Source: Amycolatopsis decaplanina DSM 44594
GTDB taxonomy: Bacteria; Actinomycetota; Actinomycetes; Mycobacteriales; Pseudonocardiaceae
Assembly: GCF_000342005.1 (NCBI RefSeq)
Contig: NZ_AOHO01000038.1
Coordinates: 92,920 to 156,919, forward strand
DNA: 64,000 bases
Direction of reading: 5' to 3'
Positions 55,601 through 62,421 of this stretch are shown piece after piece. Numbering within the stretch: the first letter of the stretch is position 1; each line of letters opens with the position of its first letter. The notes under the pieces were generated by a model. That model had not been told where the DNA came from. It made no database searches and saw only the letters and a list, made by a program, of their open reading frames with translations. Made by a program: the position numbers and the translations under genes.

Positions 55601-55677
55601 GTGGCGACGATCAATCTTTTCAAAACCCCTCTTCGCCGTGCCGATGGCACGCCGAAGGGACCCCAGTATCCGTTCAA
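52618..55677 (-). CDS. Secreted ALF-repeat protein with AbfB, LGFP and ricin-type lectin modules
   Basis: The product has 1019 residues. TTG start at 55677 with AAGGAGAGG upstream; the signal peptide is long (Arg-rich n-region, core VATAIVATTAGVV, cut near VAA~45). Residues ~60-395 are ALF-type helical repeats (AVKEAARTALRGTADDQWRFLTVV); ~415-500 AbfB-like (CFSFQSVSRPNHYLRW); ~590-860 several LGFP repeats (HRKFAAMGFEAGMGYPVADAG, YGYETGSLGYPTSD); ~885-1019 a ricin-type trefoil (GRCIQTAG, GKCLDLRYGELHNGNAIVQYQC). No catalytic motif seen: likely an extracellular carbohydrate/cell-wall-binding scaffold. Divergent from another ALF protein. Confidence 0.82.
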   Translation of the reverse strand: MNGYWGPFGVPSARRRGVLKRLIVATAIVATTAGVVTPATAVAAPPSAPAAAAQSTDIDKGNAAAVLKIVAGPDLLVLSDRGFVAAMYYAADDIDKQHPLEPEHQKLKETAIAALAADGEAASTQWIKVGIHDAHREDEKIVTDRRQQQEQERAAKALAASTLSIPVDNTVLAKSIFDFIVHLELNADGYKDMAVKEAARTALRGTADDQWRFLTVVVFAEHKKDVDRVIQDDATKDEAAKAAERAKAAKANAVSHTLGSVPTARLEYLINLKDRDFVVEIWKAVPRDTEVHGAAEDAVGSLDPADWTFFINQGAEEAHLRDIVNELNKRDQEYIRQITELRTRAANQLIRPALVAAADAALAAKRSDREKFLRTGQYENLVQTLRVDAYSGVDVYLTDRNGDVVLEQWQPGNRPEAQWRIEPGLSNPECFSFQSVSRPNHYLRWRSGASSAANAAFIPPQSKRVTAYVDPTDGSNAFKGDATWCVRGDASSVSIRPSRSSGKYLFVTGAIDDDYYAVAPEWHAEAPQAPHPVDRRYAAEQPLRDKLGKPIGDFVPEGTSNGVGLGHRVYEKGRLYLTAGDDGTNQRIAVQAVYNGPVLDKLLALGGPAGVGGAMTDQVPAKDGNGQVLRIVKPTMGGENLHIVWSASTGAHIVFGLIGEIWANSGGETGPYGYPLTDEGTVSGTNVRYSRFATGTVYYVPGSAIRQVKGEIHRKFAAMGFEAGMGYPVADAGTYGQDNSPMQRFTAGSVYITRNGTVAINGDIHRKFAEYGYETGSLGYPTSDIRSASDGVGKVADFAVGSGSIYWHPSTGARLVYGNISLKYKAMGAERSYLGYPKSDETGLPMGKRSVFQNGRIDWSSENGGTIAYRVAAVPHNTVDLRGAKSGRCIQTAGLIGEGALNDLAGMELWDCVGGVKQLWDVTHLGNNVYTLKNRHSGKCLDLRYGELHNGNAIVQYQCHNGTTQQWEFTTTADGSVALRSVHSAKIVEAAGAQDPNATAVVQQVDSGQAHQRWTVYPY

Positions 55678-55774
55678 GACATCCTCTCCTTGGACGAAAC
55701 GCGCGAGACCGGCATTCGGTCTCCATCGCGAGTTCGAATAGGAGACCAGTTCATGGTGAAAAAAAGACCGCGAC

Positions 55775-55790
55775 TGTGACGTGGATCACG
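55775..55790. promoter_or_regulatory. CRP-like site in the divergent ALF promoter
   Basis: TGTGACGTGGATCACG matches the CRP/GlxR consensus TGTGA-N6-TCACA at 9 of 10 fixed positions. It lies ~98 bp from either start codon, so it could control both ALF genes. Confidence 0.55.
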
Positions 55791-55872
55791 CCCTTTACGG
55801 GCGTTGTGTCCCTGTGCCATAGTCGTCCTCGGCGTGCGCAGGCACGCAATTCTGGGGTCTGGGGTTCTGGGG

Positions 55873-56940
55873 ATGAGATTTCGTGTGCTGATTGGCGCCC
55901 TCATAGTGTCGGTCATCGGGATCAGTGCCAATGTCGCTACGGCGAATGGAGTAACGGGAACGGCCAATAGTTCGAGCGTTCCGGGTATCGAGAATTCGAT
56001 TTACTATCCGATCGTGCGGCAGAACGCCCTGTATCACGCGGAAGACCTGGTCAGGGTGGCGGCCTGGCAGGCGTTGCGGTCGGACGAGGGTGAGCCGGCG
56101 CTGCGCGAGTTCGTCCGGACGGGGTTCCTCGAGGCCAGGAAGCGGGCCGAGGGGTACAACGCGCGCAACAAGGAGTTCGCGCGCCGGGTCATGAACAACT
56201 ACAGCGCGCAGTATTCACCGAACGTGCATGCCGAGGCCACGGCGGCGTACAAGGGCGGCTCCGCGCAGCAGGAGCAGTTCTTCCGGACGGGGTTCGCCGC
56301 GGCGAAGGCGCTCGACGACGCCGCTCGCGAGGCCGATGAGCAGCACAAACAGCAGATTCTGGAAGAAGATCGCGCTTTCGTGCGCTTGCTGGCGGAGTCC
56401 GACCCGGGCGAGCAGGTGCGCTTGGCCGCCCAGTACGCCTTGCGCGCCGGAGGTACGGACAGTCACCTTCGGGCGTTCTTTGCCTCCGAGTGGATGGCCG
56501 CGTCCGCGACGGACATCGAGATTTTCCGGATGCGCACGCAGGAGGCCGGGGTCCGCTTCTACGCCCTGATCCCGCAGTTGATCGCCGATGCGGAGGAAGC
56601 CGAGCGGGAAGCACTCGCGGCCGAAGGCGCGGCGGCGGAGCAAGCTCGCGCGGTCGCCGCCCGGGCATGGGCCACCACCAGGGAAAAGGCCGACGAGGCC
56701 CGTGCGGTTTGGGAGGCCGAAGCGCTGGCCTGTGCCGAGCAGGCACGGTACTGGCGGACGGTGATCGAGCGGGCCAACGCCAGTGCCGACCCGGTCTGGG
56801 CGATGATCGCCGCGAAGGCGGACAAGAACCGTGCCAACTGGGCCACCGACGGAACCTTCGCGGATGGGCAGACCCAGTACTGGGCGAGTGTCGAAAAACA
56901 TGCGAAAGAACATCGAGACCAAATGTCCCCGGCGGGCTGA
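55873..56940 (+). CDS. Secreted ALF-repeat helical protein
   Basis: A 355-residue protein from the ATG at 55873 with a signal peptide (RFRVLIGALIVSVIGISANVATA). Three ALF-like repeats are visible (DLVRVAAWQALRSDEGEPALREFVRTGFLEA; EATAAYKGGSAQQEQFFRTGFAAA; QVRLAAQYALRAGGTDSHLRAFFASEW), followed by an Ala/Glu-rich coiled coil (~235-310). It lacks the lectin or nuclease modules of its neighbours, so it may be a structural partner or a chaperone-like subunit. Confidence 0.78.
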   Translation: MRFRVLIGALIVSVIGISANVATANGVTGTANSSSVPGIENSIYYPIVRQNALYHAEDLVRVAAWQALRSDEGEPALREFVRTGFLEARKRAEGYNARNKEFARRVMNNYSAQYSPNVHAEATAAYKGGSAQQEQFFRTGFAAAKALDDAAREADEQHKQQILEEDRAFVRLLAESDPGEQVRLAAQYALRAGGTDSHLRAFFASEWMAASATDIEIFRMRTQEAGVRFYALIPQLIADAEEAEREALAAEGAAAEQARAVAARAWATTREKADEARAVWEAEALACAEQARYWRTVIERANASADPVWAMIAAKADKNRANWATDGTFADGQTQYWASVEKHAKEHRDQMSPAG

Positions 56941-57034
56941 AGCAAGCTTCACTTTGATCATCTGTCACTGAAGACTTATTTTCCGAGGTTCTCGAAAAAC
57001 GTCTTCGATGTGCGCGAAAACCGCAATCGACGGT

Positions 57035-57074
57035 GAACGGGACGAGGTAGTGCGAATCTGCGCTCGTCCCGTTC
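57035..57074. terminator. Hairpin terminator between ALF genes
   Basis: 12-bp perfect stem (57035-57046, 57063-57074) with a 16-nt loop, ~95 bp after the 55873 gene. The rest of 56941-57178 shows no gene. Confidence 0.65.
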
Positions 57075-57178
57075 TCTCCGCTGCCCGGAATTTATTTCCG
57101 GGGTCTTCTCGTGCGCGCTTTCGCTGATTTCCACGATCTTTCGACTACTGGGTTCCGACTACTGGGGAGTGGTGTGCC

Positions 57179-60100
57179 ATGAAGAGGAAGACGCGACCCG
57201 TCAGACGTGGGCCGCTGGCCTCCAGGTGGTGCCGTGGCGCGGTCGTGCTGACCGTGTCCACGGCATTGGTCATCTCGGGTGCGGGATTGGAGATCGCCTC
57301 GGCCGCACCCGTCGTCCCGGTGATGGCGGCCGCGCGGCAGGCACCCGCTCCACCACCGGCGACGGCGGTGCCGCCCGCTCCGGCGACGGCGACGAGTGAT
57401 CCGGAAGAGGAAGCGCTTCTGCGGCAGCTACAGCTGGATCTGCTCGCCGACATCGCGGCGCTGGACGAGGACGAGGAAGTCCGCGTGGCGGCGCGGGAGG
57501 CCTTGAAGAAGGCCGAAGCCGGTGACGACACGGCCATCACGACGTTCTTCGAGCGCGGGCACCAGGAAGCCAAGGCGCAGGCGAAACGGCGCAAGGAAGA
57601 AGCGGACAACCGCAACCGCGCGGTGATCGAGTCGCTCGCGGGCACGGGTGGCCCCGCCTTCAACGCCGCCGTCGACCGCGCTCTGCGAGGCAACGCCTAC
57701 GACCGCGTGAACTTCCTGGCCTTCGGAAGGGACATCGCCGCTGAGCAGGACCGCCGGTCCGGCGCGTACGAGAAGGAACTCCGGGACCGGCGGCGCGCGC
57801 ATGTCCAGGTCGCCGCGGACCGGGGGACGCCGGAGGTCTCCGCCGCCGCGAAGGTGGCGCTGGCCCAGGGTGACGCCGCGATCGAGGAATACCTCAAGAC
57901 CGGGTACCTGGCCGCGGCCAAGCGCGACGCGGACGCCCGCGAGCGTCAGCTCGCCGAACTGGAACGTCAGCGCAAGGAAGCCGAAGCGAACTCGGAGCTG
58001 GCGCAACGGATCGCGCGGGTCATGCGGGCGCGGCAGAGCCTGCTCGCCGCGCACGCCGACGGCGTCCGATCGCTGGAGCGGACCGCCAACGACATGACGC
58101 TGGCGGCGAACGCGTCACGTGAGGCGGCGCGGACACTGGCCGCCGATCAGGCCGGGCACACGTATCACCCCGAGCTGTACCAGCGGGCGAAGGACGACGT
58201 CGCCCGCTTCGTCCGTGACGCGCGGACCGACGCGCAGCAGGCCCAGGCCGCGGCCGCGCTGGCGAGCGCCCAGGTGGACATCCTGGTGCAGAACCAGATG
58301 CCGCACGGCACCCAGTGGGCGACGGTGGTCCAGGGCATGGCGGCCGCCGCGAACGCCGCGAAACAGGCCTCCGAAACCGCGGCACACGCGATCGACGCGA
58401 TCGCCGCCGACGCGGCGGCCACCGACGCCGCGGAGAAGGCCGAAGCCCGGGAAGAGAACGCCCGGCGCTGGCAGGCCAATGCCCGATCCCACGCCGACGC
58501 GGCGGAACGCTTGGCCGGCGCCGCCCGTGAGCAGGCCGCGGCGGCCGCTCAGGCGGCGGCGCAGGCACAGCAGGCGCGGACAGACGCGGAAACCGCGCTG
58601 CAGAACGCCAGGACGCACGCGGCGAAGGTGAAGCAGGCGCGGACGGAAGCCGAACGCGAACGTGACGTGGCCGGAACCAAGCGGCATGAAGCCGAGCAGT
58701 GGCGCGATCAGGCCGCGCTCAAGAGGCAGGAGGCCGAGGCCAAGCAGCAGGAGGCGGCGAACGAGCGTGACAAGGCGAAGCGGGAGGCGGAGACCGCCCG
58801 GCTGAAACGGCAGGAAGCCGAAGCACAGCAACGGATAGCTTCGGACAAACGCGTCGCCGCCCAGGGGCAGGAGCAGATCGCCGCCGACGCAGCCAAGGAG
58901 GCGCGGCGTCAGGAGCAGATCGCGGCCGACATCGACCACAACGCCGCGATCGAGGAGGACAAGGCCCACCAGGCCCGGGAGGAGGCGGCGCGGCTGCGGC
59001 AGTCCGCCGAGACGACGGCGAAGAAGGCACAGGCACTCGAACAGCTGGCGGCGCGGGCCGAAAGCTCGTCAGAGGTCCTGCAAGAGGACAAGCAGAAGGT
59101 GCGTGCCGCGGCGACTCAGGCACGGACGGAAGCGAACACGGCGAGGGACGCCGCGCAGGCTGCCGACGGCTTCGCCACCCAGGCCGGTCAAGCGGCGGTG
59201 GCGTCGCGTGCCGCGGCCACGGAGTCACAGGCGGCCGCGGGCAGGTCGCGGGCGCACGCGGATCGGGCGATGGCGGCGGCATCGCAGGCGCGTGCGGCGG
59301 CTCGGGAAGCCGAGGTCGCGGCGGAGAAGTCGCGTGCCGCGGCGAACGAGGCGGAGGCCGCGGCCGCCCGGGCCAACGAAGCGGCGTCGCGTGCCGAGCG
59401 AGAGGCCGCCGCCGTCCACGCGGAAGCGCTGAAAGCTCGGGCTTCGGCCGAAGAGGCGACGGCGGCGGAATCGCGTGCAGCCGAGAACGCCCGCAACGCG
59501 GCGAACCTGGCGCAGCAGACGGCGGTGGAATCGGAGCACGCCCTCAACGCCGCGCACCGGACGCAGGAAGAGGCCAACGCCGCGGCGGCGGAGGCAGCGA
59601 CCGCCGCGACCCAGGCCGGGATCGCCACCCGCGCGGCGGTCGCCGCCGGACTGTCCGGTGCCGGGATCGCCGCTCCCGCCGACCAGGCGATCAACCTGGT
59701 CAGCCCCTTCACCGGAGACGACCTCGACGCCGATTTCGTGCTGATGGTGGCCAACCGGGCGAAGGACGTCGGCGACACTCAGGTCCGCGCCGCCCAGGCC
59801 GCCGCGGCCGATGCGGGCGCTCAGTCGGACCGTGCCGCCGAAGCGGCCAGGAACGCCGGGCGCGAGGTCAAGCCCGCGTTCGAGGCCGCTGCCACCGCAG
59901 CCGCCTCGGCGGCCGACGCGGCACGGTCCGCCGCGGCGGCTCAGCAGTCCTCGGCGGCCGCGGCGGTGTCCGCCGCCGCGGCGAGGAAGGCGTCGGCCGA
60001 CGCCGACGTCGTCGATGCCGACGCACAGGCCGACGCGAAGGCGGCGCGCGCGGCAGCCGACCAGGCAGCGGCCGACGCCGCCCTGGCCGGGCGGGCGGCC

Positions 60101-61546
60101 GACCGGGCCGAGGCGGACGCCGCCGCGGCGAGGAAGGCGGCCGACGACGCCACCCGCGCGGCGAACGAAGCCGTCGCCGCGGCCAACCGGGCCCAGCAGG
60201 ACGCGACCGCCGCTCAGCAGGCGGCGGCGCAGGCCCAGCGGGACGCGGACGCTGCCCGTGAGTCAGCGAACCGGGCCGCGGACCACGCCCGTGACGCCGA
60301 TTCCGCGGCCACCAACGCCGAGAAGTACGCGAAGAACGTGGAGGACAGAGCGAAGAACGCCGAGGCGGACGCCAAGGCGATCCAGGACCAGCTGGCCCAG
60401 CTCCAGGAGCAGCTGCGTCAGGAGGAAGAAGCACGGGAACGCGCGGAAGCCGAGCAGGCCATCATCGACGACAGCGAGGTCCCCGCGCTGACGCCCGAGG
60501 AAGAGGAACTGCTGCGCGCGGAGAAGGGGCAAGCGGGTGTCGACGATTACAACCGGGCCCGTGCCGACGCGAACAAGGACCTGATGGGGCTGATCGTCGA
60601 GGAGGGCGGCCAGGTAATCCTCGATCTGATCGGCTACACCGACGCGAAGCGCTGCTTCATGGAGGGCGACTTCATCTCCTGCGTGATGACCGTCATCAAC
60701 GCGTTGCCGATCCTCAAGATCGCTTCGGTGCTGAAGAAGATCCCGGACGCGGTCAGCGCCACCGTGCGGATCGTGAAGGGCATCCGCACCTTCAAGGACG
60801 TGAAGATGCTCGGCCGTCGCATCGCCGACAACCTGCGCGACCTGATCAGGCAGCTCAAGGGTTGCAAGAAGCCGCTCGCCGCGGCGTCGGCCGCCGCCCC
60901 GCCCGCCTGCGAGGTCGTCGACAGGGAGGCACTGCGCAAGAAGACCGAGGACGAACACAAGAAGCAGCCCGCGGTCAATCCGCAACCGGGGCAACGGCTC
61001 AACACCGTCGCGCGGCAGAGGGAGGTCGACGGCTGCTTCAAGAGCGTGATCCCGGCGAACGTCTCGTTCAACTACCCCATGGAGGACTTCACCTGGCTCG
61101 GTAAATCCGCCAAGCGGGCCACCGGCGGCATCGTGTGCGCGAACCAGACCACCACACGATCGGGAGAACCGGCGGCACCGGTGGGGCATCCCGAGGATCC
61201 CGCGAAGCTGAACAACATCTCGGTGCACAAGGGACATCTGGTACCGGCCAGGCTGCACGGTTCCATGCTGGTGGACAACATCGTCAGCCAGTGGCGCACG
61301 GTCAACCTCTCCGACGTCAAACGGGTGGAGAACGCGGTGGGGGACATGCTGGACCGCCACCCGAACCGGGATGTCTCGGTCATCTACGAGGTCCACGTGC
61401 AGTACCCGAGTGCCACGGCCGCGATGCCGCGGTGGATCTTCATCGAGGCGATCTCGTCGAACGGCGCGACGTGCTTCGCCAAGATCGAGAACGTCCCGAC
61501 CGGTAACGTCGTGAAGGAAACCTGCCCCGCGTTCCGGACGGCTTGA
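57179..61546 (+). CDS. Secreted polymorphic toxin: ALF repeats, long coiled coil, C-terminal endonuclease
   Basis: The product has 1455 residues. Signal peptide ~1-43; ~80-265 ALF repeats (EVRVAAREALKKAEAGDDTAI; VSAAAKVALAQGDAAIEEYL); ~270-1120 a very long Ala/Glu/Arg coiled coil with heptads, seemingly a filament; ~1130-1250 a hydrophobic pre-toxin-like region (CFMEGDFISCVMTVINALPIL); then a nuclease domain with the HKGHLVPA motif (His1350, His1353) and downstream Asn of the DNA/RNA non-specific endonuclease (NucA-like) family. The next gene encodes a SUKH-type immunity protein. The ATG has GGGGAG 8 nt upstream. Confidence 0.88.
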   Translation: MKRKTRPVRRGPLASRWCRGAVVLTVSTALVISGAGLEIASAAPVVPVMAAARQAPAPPPATAVPPAPATATSDPEEEALLRQLQLDLLADIAALDEDEEVRVAAREALKKAEAGDDTAITTFFERGHQEAKAQAKRRKEEADNRNRAVIESLAGTGGPAFNAAVDRALRGNAYDRVNFLAFGRDIAAEQDRRSGAYEKELRDRRRAHVQVAADRGTPEVSAAAKVALAQGDAAIEEYLKTGYLAAAKRDADARERQLAELERQRKEAEANSELAQRIARVMRARQSLLAAHADGVRSLERTANDMTLAANASREAARTLAADQAGHTYHPELYQRAKDDVARFVRDARTDAQQAQAAAALASAQVDILVQNQMPHGTQWATVVQGMAAAANAAKQASETAAHAIDAIAADAAATDAAEKAEAREENARRWQANARSHADAAERLAGAAREQAAAAAQAAAQAQQARTDAETALQNARTHAAKVKQARTEAERERDVAGTKRHEAEQWRDQAALKRQEAEAKQQEAANERDKAKREAETARLKRQEAEAQQRIASDKRVAAQGQEQIAADAAKEARRQEQIAADIDHNAAIEEDKAHQAREEAARLRQSAETTAKKAQALEQLAARAESSSEVLQEDKQKVRAAATQARTEANTARDAAQAADGFATQAGQAAVASRAAATESQAAAGRSRAHADRAMAAASQARAAAREAEVAAEKSRAAANEAEAAAARANEAASRAEREAAAVHAEALKARASAEEATAAESRAAENARNAANLAQQTAVESEHALNAAHRTQEEANAAAAEAATAATQAGIATRAAVAAGLSGAGIAAPADQAINLVSPFTGDDLDADFVLMVANRAKDVGDTQVRAAQAAAADAGAQSDRAAEAARNAGREVKPAFEAAATAAASAADAARSAAAAQQSSAAAAVSAAAARKASADADVVDADAQADAKAARAAADQAAADAALAGRAADRAEADAAAARKAADDATRAANEAVAAANRAQQDATAAQQAAAQAQRDADAARESANRAADHARDADSAATNAEKYAKNVEDRAKNAEADAKAIQDQLAQLQEQLRQEEEARERAEAEQAIIDDSEVPALTPEEEELLRAEKGQAGVDDYNRARADANKDLMGLIVEEGGQVILDLIGYTDAKRCFMEGDFISCVMTVINALPILKIASVLKKIPDAVSATVRIVKGIRTFKDVKMLGRRIADNLRDLIRQLKGCKKPLAAASAAAPPACEVVDREALRKKTEDEHKKQPAVNPQPGQRLNTVARQREVDGCFKSVIPANVSFNYPMEDFTWLGKSAKRATGGIVCANQTTTRSGEPAAPVGHPEDPAKLNNISVHKGHLVPARLHGSMLVDNIVSQWRTVNLSDVKRVENAVGDMLDRHPNRDVSVIYEVHVQYPSATAAMPRWIFIEAISSNGATCFAKIENVPTGNVVKETCPAFRTA

Positions 61547-61564
61547 CGGCGACCAGGAGAAGAA

Positions 61565-62143
61565 ATGACAGACGCGGCACAACGGTCGTACGTGGACGAG
61601 ATCTGCGAGCTCGTCGGGTGGCGGGCCGGGGACTTCCGGCCGGAGCTGGACTGGGCCACCGTGGAACGCGAGCTGGGAACACCGCTTCCCGGGGACTACA
61701 AGGAATTGCTCACCCGGTTCCCCTCCGGCGGCTTTCGGGGCGTCATCATCGCCTCGAACCCTGGTGAGAGCGCCGAGGCGTGCGCGAGCGTCAAGGGGGA
61801 GAACTCCGAACTGCTGGAGCTTTTCGGCGACGAAGATCTCGGCTACCTGCGAGGCGTCCCGTATCGGCTCTTCCCGGAACCCGGCGGGCTCTATCCCTGG
61901 GGGAGCAACGGCGCGGGGGGAACGTTCTGGTGGATCCCCACCTCGGCGAATCCGGACGAGTGGGGAGTCGCCTACAACAACCGCGACGCGTGGCACGAGG
62001 CGCATCCCGGGCCGATGACGAAGGTCATCCGGGATCTGCTGGTGAGTACCGGCGAGGACAACCTCCTCGGCTGGGACATGGCCGGTAAACCGGTGAACTT
62101 CAGCGGTTATTGGGGGGACCGGCACATCTCCTACCCGGGCTGA
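61565..62143 (+). CDS. SUKH (SMI1/KNR4) superfamily immunity protein
   Basis: A 192-residue cytosolic protein, 18 bp after the nuclease toxin and preceded by AGGAGAAGAA. WATVERELGTPLPGDYKELLTRFPSGGFRGVII and the later FGDEDLGYLRGVPYRLFPEPGGLYPWGSN are SUKH hallmarks. SUKH proteins are the commonest immunity proteins of bacterial nuclease toxins, so it should neutralise the preceding endonuclease inside the producing cell. Confidence 0.88.
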   Translation: MTDAAQRSYVDEICELVGWRAGDFRPELDWATVERELGTPLPGDYKELLTRFPSGGFRGVIIASNPGESAEACASVKGENSELLELFGDEDLGYLRGVPYRLFPEPGGLYPWGSNGAGGTFWWIPTSANPDEWGVAYNNRDAWHEAHPGPMTKVIRDLLVSTGEDNLLGWDMAGKPVNFSGYWGDRHISYPG

Positions 62144-62150
62144 GACCAGT

Positions 62151-62192
62151 CCTGGCGGTGTCCCGTTCGTTTGATCGCGAGGCACCGCCAGG
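62151..62192 (+). terminator. Hairpin terminator after the immunity gene
   Basis: 10-bp stem CCTGGCGGTG/CACCGCCAGG (62151-62160, 62183-62192) with a 22-nt loop, 7 bp after the stop. It separates the toxin/immunity unit from the tRNA-like unit. Confidence 0.65.
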
Positions 62193-62212
62193 ATCCGGCC
62201 GCGGTTATCGGG

Positions 62213-62241
62213 GTGACGGGCGTCGGCGGGCTGGCTAGCAT
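62213..62241 (+). promoter_or_regulatory. Promoter for the tRNA-like/unknown-ORF unit
   Basis: GTGACG at 62213-62218 and TAGCAT at 62236-62241 are 17 bp apart, close to the actinomycete housekeeping consensus (TTGACA, TAGNNT). The expected start of transcription, ~62248, lies about 4 nt before the 5' end of the first cloverleaf. Confidence 0.55.
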
Positions 62242-62251
62242 CGGCGGCGAT

Positions 62252-62323
62252 CATGGAGTGGATCAGCGGCAGATCGCCCGGCTTCGGACCGGGAGGGCGC
62301 GGGTTCGAGTCCCGCCTCCATGT
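62252..62323 (+). tRNA. tRNA-like cloverleaf 1, anticodon UCG
   Basis: A complete 72-nt cloverleaf: acceptor CATGGAG/CTCCATG (7 bp), T8, D-stem GATC/GATC with loop AGCGGCA (G18G19 present), anticodon stem CCCGG/CCGGG with loop CTTCGGA (anticodon UCG at 62284-62286, G at position 37), 5-nt variable loop, T-stem GCGGG/CCCGC with loop TTCGAGT, discriminator U. All stems are perfect. No CCA is encoded. UCG would decode Arg CGA, but U73 and the D-arm resemble tRNA-Gly, so the aminoacylation identity is doubtful; it may not be a translational tRNA. Confidence 0.7.
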
Positions 62324-62327
62324 TCAT

Positions 62328-62399
62328 CCTGGAGTAGTTCAGCGGTAGAACGCCCGGCTCGAGACCGGGAAGGCGCGAGTTCGAGTCTCGCCTCCAGGT
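62328..62399 (+). tRNA. tRNA-like cloverleaf 2, anticodon CGA
   Basis: A second perfect 72-nt cloverleaf, 4 nt after the first: acceptor CCTGGAG/CTCCAGG, TA, D-stem GTTC/GAAC with loop AGCGGTA, anticodon stem CCCGG/CCGGG with loop CTCGAGA (anticodon CGA at 62360-62362), 5-nt variable loop, T-stem GCGAG/CTCGC, loop TTCGAGT, discriminator U, no CCA. CGA would decode Ser UCG, but seryl tRNAs have a long variable arm and this has none; the D-arm TAGTTCAGCGGTAGAAC is glycine-tRNA-like. The identity is therefore unclear. Confidence 0.7.
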
Positions 62400-62421
62400 C
62401 TCGATGGACGGGGGGAGACCG

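Noticed and set aside
57428..62254. Long minus-strand frames across the toxin gene, including 60263-62254
   Set aside because: These mirror the Ala/Arg-rich coiled-coil codons; the plus-strand protein has a signal peptide and recognisable ends.
62252..62399. Ordinary tRNA-Arg(UCG) and tRNA-Ser(CGA)
   Set aside because: The bodies lack class II structure for Ser, have U73, and share one recent ancestor, which canonical Arg and Ser tRNAs would not.
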